Part shown: positions 15,942 through 23,104 of the stretch, piece after piece | Layout of the letters: every line of letters starts with the position of its first letter | Position numbering within the stretch: position 1 is the first letter of the stretch | Origin: DAOTWA01 sp034435955 | GTDB taxonomy: Bacteria; Chloroflexota; Anaerolineae; Anaerolineales; Anaerolineaceae | Assembly (NCBI GenBank): GCA_034435955.1 | Contig: DAOTWA010000035.1 | Location: 4,149-68,148, forward strand | Length of the DNA: 64,000 nucleotides | Direction: 5' to 3' | Notes under the pieces: generated by a model | Seen by the model: only the letters and a program-made list of their open reading frames with translations | Databases searched by the model: none | Told to the model about the DNA's origin: nothing | Made by a program: the position numbers and the translations under genes

Positions 15942-18131
15942 ATGAGCAGTGACCCCCTCTGGCACGTACGCGAGACGGAATTCGATCCTGCACGACTGGC
16001 AAGCAGCGAGACCATCTTCACCATCGGGAATGGTTATCTGGGGACGCGCGGCGCCTTCGAAGAGACTTATCCAGGCGAGACGAGGGCGACCTTCGTGCAT
16101 GGGGTATTCGATGACGCCCCGGTTTTCTTCACCGAACTGGTCAACGCACCAGACTGGCTGGAATTGAGCGTCTACGTGGACGGCGAGGAGTTTGGCATGC
16201 AGCGCGGGCAGGTACTCTCGTATCTGCGCGAGTTGGATTTACGCACCGGTTTATTGACCCGCACGGTGCACTGGCGCAGTCCACAAGGCTGCACGGTTGA
16301 GTTGAAATTCGAACGCTTTGCCAGTCTGGCTGATCCTCATTTGCTGTGCCTGCGCGTGACGGTCACTGCACTGGATGCGGCCGCGCCGATCGAGGTGCGC
16401 GCAGGCATCGACGGCTGCCCGGATAATCTCGGCCTCGCGCATTGGGAAACCCTGGATCAGGAGGCGGGAGAACACTGGGCCTGGCTGATGAGCCGGACGC
16501 GGACGAGCGGAATTCGGCTGGCGATGGGCATGCGCTTGCACGTGGAAGGCGCGGTTGAGGCGCACCAATCAGGGTGCAGCGCCCGGCGGCACCCCACCCT
16601 CTCGGCGAGATGGACGGCGCGCAGCGGACAGCCGGTTACAGTCGAGAAGGACGTTTACGTATACACATCGCGCGAGGAAGCCGATCCCGCCGCAGCCGTG
16701 CGCCGCCGACTGGAGGAATCCTCCGCGCCGGTTTGGACCTCTGCATGGAACAGCCACGCCAGCCGATGGGAGCAGGAGTGGCGGGTCAGCGATGTGGTGG
16801 TGGAGGGCGACGACGAAGCACAACTGGCGCTGCGCTTCTCCATTTACCACCTGCTGATCGCTGCGCCGCGGCATGATGAGCGCGTCAGCATTGGGGCGCG
16901 CACGCTGAGCGGTTATGGCTACCGTGGACACGTGTTCTGGGACACGGACACCTTCATTCTGCCCTTTTTCACCTATACCCAGCCGGCCATCGCACGCAAC
17001 CTGGTTTCTTATCGCTGGCACACGCTGGACGGGGCGCGCAGAAAGGCGCGCAGGAACGGCTACGCTGGCGCGCAGTACGCCTGGGAAAGCGCCGACACCG
17101 GCGACGAGGTCACTCCTACCTGGGTGATTCACCCATCCGAGCCGACAGAGCTGGTGCGCATCTGGACGGGCGACATCGAGATTCACATCACGGCCGATGT
17201 AGCGTATGGAGTATGGCAATACTGGCGACTGAGCGGCGATGACGAGTTCATGCAGGAGCGCGGCGCAGATATTCTGATCGAAACGGCCCGATTTTGGGCA
17301 TCGCGGGCAGAATGGGACGCAAAACACAACCGTTATCAGTTCCGCGACGTGATCGGGCCGGATGAATACCACGACCACGTACACAACTCGGCATTTACCA
17401 ACTATATGGCGCGCTGGAATCTGCGCACGGCGGCAGAACTGGTGGCCCAACACCCTGAGGTGAGCGCCGCTGCAGCCAGGCGGTTGGGGCTTTCTGCAAA
17501 TGAGCGCAAAAGATGGGAAGAAGTAAGCGCAAAGCTGTACTGCCCTTATGACGCGACAACCGGTCTGATTGAACAATTCGAGGGCTATTTCAATTTGAAG
17601 GATGTCCCCCTGGCGGATCTGGAACCGCGCACGCAGTCGGCGCAATCCTTGCTGGGGATCGAGGGGGTGGCGCAAACACAGATTATCAAGCAGCCGGATG
17701 TGTTAATGATGATGCATCTGCTGCCGGAGCAGTTCAGCGAACGGGATTTGCGCGCCAATTACGATTATTACACCCCGCGCACCGACCTGACTTACGGTTC
17801 CTCCCTGGGACCGGCCATTCAAACGATCATAGCGTGCGAGGTCGGTGACATGGAAGGCGCCTACGAGAATTTTATGCGCGCGGCGCGCGCAGATCTGAAG
17901 GATGTGCGCGGCAACGCCGGCGATGGCATCCACGGGGCTTCGGCAGGCGGATTATGGCAGGCGGCCGTCTTCGGCTTCGCCGGTCTGCGGCTTACCCCAA
18001 CCGGCTGGGTGCTCAGGCCGCGTCTGCCGGGGCACTGGCGGCGGCTTCGCTTCAATTTCGTCTACCGCGGGCAGCCGGTCAGCGTTGACCTGCCAGCGCA
18101 AGTGGAAGTGGATAGCGAGGTCGGCACGTGA
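15942..18131 (+). CDS. GH65 family disaccharide phosphorylase (maltose/trehalose/kojibiose type)
   Basis: A 729-residue glycoside hydrolase family 65 protein starting at ATG 15942, 11 bases after GGGGAGGA. The N-terminal beta-sandwich begins ETIFTIGNGYLGTRGAFEE. The (alpha/alpha)6 catalytic domain carries the general acid Glu475 in IGPDEYH and the phosphate-site region YGSSLGPAIQTI. These enzymes split an alpha-glucosyl disaccharide with inorganic phosphate into beta-glucose 1-phosphate and glucose. The next gene, beta-phosphoglucomutase, uses that product, which supports phosphorolysis over hydrolysis. Maltose, trehalose, kojibiose and nigerose specificities cannot be separated by eye. Confidence 0.92.
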   Translation: MSSDPLWHVRETEFDPARLASSETIFTIGNGYLGTRGAFEETYPGETRATFVHGVFDDAPVFFTELVNAPDWLELSVYVDGEEFGMQRGQVLSYLRELDLRTGLLTRTVHWRSPQGCTVELKFERFASLADPHLLCLRVTVTALDAAAPIEVRAGIDGCPDNLGLAHWETLDQEAGEHWAWLMSRTRTSGIRLAMGMRLHVEGAVEAHQSGCSARRHPTLSARWTARSGQPVTVEKDVYVYTSREEADPAAAVRRRLEESSAPVWTSAWNSHASRWEQEWRVSDVVVEGDDEAQLALRFSIYHLLIAAPRHDERVSIGARTLSGYGYRGHVFWDTDTFILPFFTYTQPAIARNLVSYRWHTLDGARRKARRNGYAGAQYAWESADTGDEVTPTWVIHPSEPTELVRIWTGDIEIHITADVAYGVWQYWRLSGDDEFMQERGADILIETARFWASRAEWDAKHNRYQFRDVIGPDEYHDHVHNSAFTNYMARWNLRTAAELVAQHPEVSAAAARRLGLSANERKRWEEVSAKLYCPYDATTGLIEQFEGYFNLKDVPLADLEPRTQSAQSLLGIEGVAQTQIIKQPDVLMMMHLLPEQFSERDLRANYDYYTPRTDLTYGSSLGPAIQTIIACEVGDMEGAYENFMRAARADLKDVRGNAGDGIHGASAGGLWQAAVFGFAGLRLTPTGWVLRPRLPGHWRRLRFNFVYRGQPVSVDLPAQVEVDSEVGT

Positions 18132-18790
18132 TTGGCGCGTTTCTTTTCGATCTGGATGGGGTACTGACCGACACCTCAGAGCTTCACTTTCAGGCGTGGA
18201 AGCGGCTGGCGGATGAGCTCGGCATCCCGTTCACGCGCGAGGATAACGAAGCGCTGCGGGGCATCTCGCGCGGCGAATCGCTCAAGCTGCTGCTCAAAGG
18301 GCGGCCCGTCAGCGAACGGCAGGCCCAGGAGTGGGCGGATCGGAAGAACTCTTATTACCAGGCAATGATCGAAAAGATGACGCCGGCCGACCTGCTTCCG
18401 GGAGCCCGTGAGCTTTTGCTGGAGACCCGCGCGGCGAAAATCAAGATAGCGGTCGTTTCCTCCAGCCGCAACGCGCACAGGGTGGCAGACCGGCTGGAAC
18501 TGTGGCCATACATCGACGCGCTTGTGGACGGTGCCAGCGGCGCGCGGAGCAAACCCGCGCCCGATCTGTTCTTGCTAGGCGCGCAGCAGGTGGGTGTGCC
18601 GCCAGCGGAATGTGTGGTATTCGAGGATGCGGCCTCGGGCATCGAAGCGGCCAAAGCAGGCGGTATGCGCGCGGTTGGTTTGGGACCCATCGAGCGGGTC
18701 GGCAAAGCCGACCTGGTATTAACGAGCCTGGAGGGGGTGCACTTGAAAGATATTCTCGCGGGATTGGGGGAGGCCGGCCCGCCAAATTGA
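18128..18790 (+). CDS. pgmB: Beta-phosphoglucomutase (HAD superfamily)
   Basis: A 220-residue HAD phosphatase-fold enzyme. FDLDGVLTDT supplies nucleophile Asp8 and acid/base Asp10; VVSSSRN, SKPAPD and FEDAASGIEAAKAG supply the remaining core motifs. HFQAWKRLADELGI in the cap region is characteristic of beta-phosphoglucomutase. It converts beta-glucose 1-phosphate to glucose 6-phosphate for glycolysis. The GTG start overlaps the stop of the phosphorylase gene (GTGA), indicating translational coupling and a shared pathway. Confidence 0.93.
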   Translation: MIGAFLFDLDGVLTDTSELHFQAWKRLADELGIPFTREDNEALRGISRGESLKLLLKGRPVSERQAQEWADRKNSYYQAMIEKMTPADLLPGARELLLETRAAKIKIAVVSSSRNAHRVADRLELWPYIDALVDGASGARSKPAPDLFLLGAQQVGVPPAECVVFEDAASGIEAAKAGGMRAVGLGPIERVGKADLVLTSLEGVHLKDILAGLGEAGPPN

Positions 18791-18848
18791 GCGTTCTTAC
18801 AGGTAGCCACCGGATGATGAGGGCGGATCCTGGCGGCCTTTGGTAAGT

Positions 18849-18886
18849 CAGGCGCTTTCCCGGACAATTTCTGAGGAAAGCGCCTG
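18849..18886 (+). terminator. Terminator of the sugar operon
   Basis: A perfect 12-bp stem (18849-18860 with 18875-18886) with a 14-base loop is followed by GCATTTTC, about 60 bases after the pgmB stop. Confidence 0.75.
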
Positions 18887-18972
18887 GCATTTTCATGGGG
18901 ATAAATTGAAAGGATGAGCTGAACGGCAGTATAATTTTTTCATTATGCGGGCAGTCCGAGGGCGAGAAACCG

Positions 18973-19200
18973 ATGCGCGACTCACTGGAAGAATTCTGGG
19001 AAGAGCTGCTTTCGCGCCAACCGGAGCGCATCTGGGAGGCATTTTCAGAACTACAGGAAAGCGACAAGGAAGCGGTGCTGGTGCACCTGCGGCGCATGTC
19101 CCGCGAGGAGGGCTGGCATCCCGAACAGCGCCGCTCCGCGCGGGCAGCCCTGGCGGCCTTGAGCGCCAGACGCGCCAGGCATCCAAAGTCAGATTCCTGA
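18973..19200 (+). CDS. Small conserved-looking protein of unknown function
   Basis: A 75-residue acidic-then-basic helical protein (EEFWEELLSRQPERIWEAF, later RRMSREEGWHPEQRRSAR). The composition is protein-like and the frame is preferred over an overlapping frame beginning at 18945, which is Arg/Gly/Ala-rich noise. A TATAAT at 18930-18935 would start transcription just ahead. No family was recognised. It lies directly upstream of the MazG-like gene in the same direction and may be cotranscribed. Confidence 0.6.
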   Translation: MRDSLEEFWEELLSRQPERIWEAFSELQESDKEAVLVHLRRMSREEGWHPEQRRSARAALAALSARRARHPKSDS

Positions 19201-19230
19201 GCCTGAATGGAAGGCGAAACGGGTATAATC

Positions 19231-19560
19231 ATGCAACTTTCTGAACTGACCGAGGCCATGCAGCATTTCGTGAGGGCGAAGGGATGGAACGAAGGCAGCA
19301 GCCAGCGTCCACAGACGCCGCGCAACCTGGCAATCTCATTGTGTTTGGAGGCGGGTGAAGTGTTGGAACATTTCCAGTGGAGAGATGAGGCGGATAATGC
19401 GCAGGCGCTGGCGAGCGAGCTGGCCGATGTGAGTCTGTATCTGCTGCAACTGGCGAGCGTATGTGGAATCGATCTGGAAAAGGCCATTTTGGATAAACTG
19501 GATATCAATTACGGGCGAGAATGGGAGCCGCGCGAGAAAAAGGAGGGTCAGGGAAGCTGA
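19231..19560 (+). CDS. MazG-like nucleotide pyrophosphohydrolase
   Basis: A 109-residue all-helical NTP pyrophosphohydrolase of the small MazG-like/dCTP pyrophosphatase type. Metal-binding acidic residues are in EAGEVLEHFQW and ELADVSLYLL; the start MQLSELTEAM and the PRNLAISL segment match the usual family N-terminus. It likely hydrolyses non-canonical or excess (d)NTPs to the monophosphate and pyrophosphate. A TATAAT lies at 19224-19229, only one base before this ATG. Alternative starts at 19207 and 19258 therefore cannot be excluded. Confidence 0.82.
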   Translation: MQLSELTEAMQHFVRAKGWNEGSSQRPQTPRNLAISLCLEAGEVLEHFQWRDEADNAQALASELADVSLYLLQLASVCGIDLEKAILDKLDINYGREWEPREKKEGQGS

Positions 19561-19721
19561 AGATGGGGCAACGACGGGACTTCGCAAAGTATTTCTGGAA
19601 ATGGAAGTTCGGCCGAATATCCGATCGGTGCGTGAATCCGTATAACGGATCGTCGACAAGGCTGCATGGGCAGGACGCTGGCGACGCAGGTCGAGCGTAA
19701 ATCTTATCATCGGAAGAGTTT

Positions 19722-20267
19722 ATGAACATTTCTGTATTCGGTGGATCACAGCCGCGGCCGGGTGAACCGGCCTACGAAGAGGCCCGCCGGCTGGGTTACC
19801 TGCTGGGATCAGCAGGGCACACCCTCCTGACGGGTGGGTACATTGGAACGATGGAGGCAGTGTCTCGCGGGGCGGCGGAAGCCGGAGCGCACGTCATCGG
19901 CGTGACCTGCGAAGAGATCGAGCGCTTCCGGCCGGGCGGCCACAATCCATGGGTCATGGAGGAGCGGCGCTACGTGACTTTGCGCGAGCGCCTGGGGGCG
20001 CTGATCGACGGCTGCCAGGCGGCCATAGCCCTGCCGGGCGGGGTGGGTACGCTGACGGAAATCGCATTATTCTGGAATCATCTGGTCATTCGCGCGATGG
20101 AGCCCAAGCCGCTCATCCTGGTCGGCGCGGGCTGGAAGACAACCTTCGACGTCTTTTTCCAGCAATTGGGCAATTACATGAACAGCCACGATAGAGACTT
20201 ACTGTCTTTCGCAGCCGACGTGGATACCGCGGTCAATCATCTTTCGGTTTATGGAAGGGTGCAATGA
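19722..20267 (+). CDS. LOG-family (lysine decarboxylase-like) protein
   Basis: A 181-residue Rossmann-fold protein of the LOG/TIGR00730-like family. The nucleotide-binding signature PGGVGTLTE is present, preceded by GGYIGTMEAVSRGA. Related proteins hydrolyse nucleoside 5'-monophosphates, as in cytokinin activation, or bind nucleotides; the precise substrate is not evident. The ATG of proS overlaps the end of this gene (ATGA), so the two are translationally coupled. Confidence 0.85.
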   Translation: MNISVFGGSQPRPGEPAYEEARRLGYLLGSAGHTLLTGGYIGTMEAVSRGAAEAGAHVIGVTCEEIERFRPGGHNPWVMEERRYVTLRERLGALIDGCQAAIALPGGVGTLTEIALFWNHLVIRAMEPKPLILVGAGWKTTFDVFFQQLGNYMNSHDRDLLSFAADVDTAVNHLSVYGRVQ

Positions 20268-21697
20268 GCGACGAAAAACTCCCCACACGAAGCGAAAACT
20301 TTTCGGAGTGGTACAACCAGGTGGTGCTGCGGGCCGAGCTGGCCGACTACGCGCCGGTGCGAGGCTGTATGGTGGTTCGGCCATACGGCTGGGCGCTGTG
20401 GGAAAACATCCAGCAATCCCTTGACCGGCGCTTCAAGGCCAGCGGGCACGTCAACGCCGCCTTTCCACTCTTTATCCCAATGTCGTTCATGGAGAAGGAG
20501 AAAGAGCACGTCGAAGGGTTTTCGCCCGAGCTGGCGGTGGTGACCATCGGCGGCGGAGAGAAGCTCGAAGAACCGTTGGTGGTGCGGCCTACCTCCGAAA
20601 CGGTCATCGGCTATATGTATTCGAAGTGGATCAAGTCGTACCGCGATCTGCCGGTGCTGATCAACCAATGGGGCAACGTGGTACGCTGGGAGCTGCGCAC
20701 GCGCCTGTTCCTGCGTACACTGGAGTTCTACTGGCAGGAGGGCCATACGGCCCATGCGACCAAGGAAGAAGCCGAGGAGGAGACCCGCCGCATGCTGGAC
20801 ACCTACACTCGCTTCGCCATTGACGAAGCAGCCGTACCGGTGATCCCCGGGCGGAAGAGTGAAACGGAGAAATTTGCCGGCGCGGTGCGCTCCTACTCTA
20901 TCGAAGCGATGATGGGCGATACCCGCGCACTGCAGGCCGGCACATCGCACAATCTGGGGCAGAATTTCGCCCGCGCGTTCGATATCCAGTACCTGGACCA
21001 GAAAAATCAGCTCCAATACTGCTGGACGACTTCCTGGGGGCTATCCACCCGCTTCATTGGCGCGATCATCATGACCCATGGGGACGACCAGGGGCTGGTG
21101 CTACCGCCCCGACTGGCCCCGATCCAGATCGTGGTCGTACCGATCTACCGAAACGATGAAGAGAAATCCCGGGTGGCGCCAATCGTCGAGCGCCTGCGCC
21201 ATGAGCTTGGCGCTTTTCGCCTGCACGTGGACGAGCGCAGCGAAGTGACGCCGGGCTTCAAATTCAACGATTGGGAGCTGCGCGGCGTGCCCCTGCGCAT
21301 CGAGGTCGGGCCCAAGGATGTCCAGCGCGGGGTAGTGACGCTGAGCCGGCGCGATCAACCCGGGCGCGAGGGCAAATCTACACTGCCGGTCGAGGGTCTG
21401 GCCGGCGCCGCGACGAAACTGTTGGACGACATCCACAGCGCGATGCACAAGCGGGCGGAAGCCTTCCGCGACGAGCACATCTTCGATCCGAAGGATTATG
21501 AGGAATTCAAGGAGGTCGTCCAGCACGGATGGGCATTCTCGTGGTGGTGCGGTCGTGCGGAGTGCGAGGCTGAAATCAAAGCGGAGACGAAAGCCACCAC
21601 ACGCTGCATCCCGCTGGAACAGCCAGGGGGGAGCGGGCAATGCATCCACTGCGGTCAGCCCGCCGCCGAGAAGGCCTATTTCGCCCGGGCATATTGA
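20264..21697 (+). CDS. proS: Prolyl-tRNA synthetase, eukaryote/archaea-type
   Basis: A 477-residue class II aminoacyl-tRNA synthetase of the short archaeal/eukaryotic form: no insertion (editing) domain between motifs 2 and 3, and a C-terminal zinc-binding domain. Motif 2 region RWELRTRLFLRTLEFYWQEG and motif 3 region GDDQGLVLPPRLAP are visible. The C-terminus carries cysteine pairs (WWCGRAEC... and CIHCG) and ends in an aromatic/Tyr residue, as in this group. It charges tRNA-Pro with proline in the cytoplasm. It overlaps the LOG gene upstream by 4 bases. Confidence 0.95.
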   Translation: MSDEKLPTRSENFSEWYNQVVLRAELADYAPVRGCMVVRPYGWALWENIQQSLDRRFKASGHVNAAFPLFIPMSFMEKEKEHVEGFSPELAVVTIGGGEKLEEPLVVRPTSETVIGYMYSKWIKSYRDLPVLINQWGNVVRWELRTRLFLRTLEFYWQEGHTAHATKEEAEEETRRMLDTYTRFAIDEAAVPVIPGRKSETEKFAGAVRSYSIEAMMGDTRALQAGTSHNLGQNFARAFDIQYLDQKNQLQYCWTTSWGLSTRFIGAIIMTHGDDQGLVLPPRLAPIQIVVVPIYRNDEEKSRVAPIVERLRHELGAFRLHVDERSEVTPGFKFNDWELRGVPLRIEVGPKDVQRGVVTLSRRDQPGREGKSTLPVEGLAGAATKLLDDIHSAMHKRAEAFRDEHIFDPKDYEEFKEVVQHGWAFSWWCGRAECEAEIKAETKATTRCIPLEQPGGSGQCIHCGQPAAEKAYFARAY

Positions 21698-21699
21698 GC

Positions 21700-22509
21700 G
21701 TGACCGCTATCGAGCTGACCCGCCTGCGCACCCAAATCGCCGGGTTAATGGCAGCCTTCACAGACCCGGAGGCGTTCGTACGTCGGCTGTGCGACCTGCT
21801 CGAATATTACACCGATCACACCTACCGACCCACGCCAGGCGGTCGCACGCCGATCGTCCCGCATTTTAAGGTGCCGGCGCAGGTGCTGCGCCAGATCGAA
21901 GGCGAGCTGGCGCAGCGCGCGCAGCAGCAACCAGAAGAAGGGCTACGCCTGGCGGATGCCCTGTGGGCCAACCAATATCTGGAACCGCGGGAACTGGCCG
22001 CATGGTTGCTGGGCAGTCTGCCGCGCGAGGCGACCGAGGCGGTGATGGCGCGGCTGAACGCCTGGGCGCAGCCCACCCTCGACGCGACCCTGCTGATTGA
22101 GCTGCTGCAAAAGGGCGGTGTCAGGGTGCTGCGGGATGAACCGGAGCGCTGGTTGGCGCTGGTGGAAGGGTGGCTGGGCAGCGATGAACGGCCTGTACAG
22201 GCCATGGGCCTGCGCGCGCTTCTGCCCCTGGTAGAAGATGTGCGCTTCGAGAATCTGCCGCAGGTGTTCCGTTTGCTGACGCCGCTGGTGTCGGCCGCAC
22301 CGGCCGAACTGCTTGCGGAGATGACCGCGCTGATGCGCGCGCTGGCGAGGAGGTCTCCGGCGGAAACGGCCTACTTCCTGCGCCAGACGCTGGCAGCCGG
22401 ACGGCATCGCGGCGTGCGCCGGCTGGTGCGCAACAGTCTGGCCGCTTTCCCGGAAGAGGCTCAAAGAAGCCTACGCGCGGCCCTGCTGGCTTACCCACAG
22501 GAAGAATAG
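21700..22509 (+). CDS. HEAT-like repeat protein, possibly DNA alkylation repair (AlkD-like)
   Basis: A 269-residue all-helical protein; GTG 21700 lies just after the proS stop (TTG 21694 or ATG 21640 are alternatives, the last overlapping proS). Helical pairs such as RLADALWANQYLEPRELAAWLLGSLP and VEGWLGSDERPVQAMGLRALLPLVED fit HEAT-like repeats of the AlkC/AlkD DNA alkylation repair superfamily. The catalytic aromatic and acidic residues of AlkD could not be assigned with certainty, so the enzymatic function is tentative. Confidence 0.55.
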   Translation: MTAIELTRLRTQIAGLMAAFTDPEAFVRRLCDLLEYYTDHTYRPTPGGRTPIVPHFKVPAQVLRQIEGELAQRAQQQPEEGLRLADALWANQYLEPRELAAWLLGSLPREATEAVMARLNAWAQPTLDATLLIELLQKGGVRVLRDEPERWLALVEGWLGSDERPVQAMGLRALLPLVEDVRFENLPQVFRLLTPLVSAAPAELLAEMTALMRALARRSPAETAYFLRQTLAAGRHRGVRRLVRNSLAAFPEEAQRSLRAALLAYPQEE

Positions 22510-22535
22510 CGAGTCTTCTCGATCACAGCGCTATC

Positions 22536-22544
22536 TGGTATAAT
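22536..22544 (+). promoter_or_regulatory. Extended -10 promoter of rpsO
   Basis: TGGTATAAT: a TG one base upstream of a perfect TATAAT (22539-22544). The -35 is weak. It predicts a leader of about 80 bases before the rpsO ATG. Confidence 0.65.
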
Positions 22545-22629
22545 TTTGAACAATGACTGGTCCGATCTGCGGTCAAGGCTGCGGACACGGAGACTTGCTA
22601 CATATCCAAATTGGGAGACAGCAGACGTC

Positions 22630-22899
22630 ATGTTGACAAAAGAAGAGAAGACGAAGATCATCACGCAATACCATCGCCATGAGAACGACACCGGTTCGCC
22701 AGAAGTGCAAATCGCCATTCTGACGCACCGGATCACCCAACTGACGGAACATTTGCGCGCTAACAAGCACGACAATTCATCCCGACGTGGGTTACTGAAA
22801 CTGGTGGGCCAGCGCCGCAGGCTTCTGGCGTACATCCGCCGAACGGATTACCAGCGCTACCTGGCCCTGACGGACCAATTGAACATCCGCAAGAAATGA
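22630..22899 (+). CDS. rpsO: 30S ribosomal protein S15
   Basis: An 89-residue S15 of normal length, with the conserved core TGSPEVQIAILTHRI and SRRGLLKLVGQRRRLL. ATG 22630 is chosen because it matches the family start and follows GGGAG; an in-frame ATG at 22546 would add an unrelated extension. S15 binds 16S rRNA early in small-subunit assembly. It lies upstream of pnp, the common rpsO-pnp arrangement. Confidence 0.97.
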   Translation: MLTKEEKTKIITQYHRHENDTGSPEVQIAILTHRITQLTEHLRANKHDNSSRRGLLKLVGQRRRLLAYIRRTDYQRYLALTDQLNIRKK

Positions 22900-22912
22900 G
22901 TTCGTCCTCTGG

Positions 22913-22942
22913 CGAGTAGATGGGATGCGATCCATCTACTCG
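22913..22942 (+). promoter_or_regulatory. rpsO-pnp intercistronic hairpin
   Basis: A perfect 11-bp stem (22913-22923 with 22932-22942) with an 8-base loop and no T tract. In E. coli a hairpin between rpsO and pnp is cut by RNase III to control pnp. This one may act similarly or as a weak terminator. Confidence 0.6.
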
Positions 22943-23104
22943 CATTCGGAATCCAGAGGGGTGAGCTTAAAACGGAGGTTATTTTAGATCGAGCCCGATA
23001 AGGGCGATATGAATACACCCGCAGGTTGGGAATTGAAAGGTGATGAGGACAATCGTCCTCTGCGGCTTTCAGTCCCTAACCAGGCGGGTGCGGATAGGGA
23101 GCTT

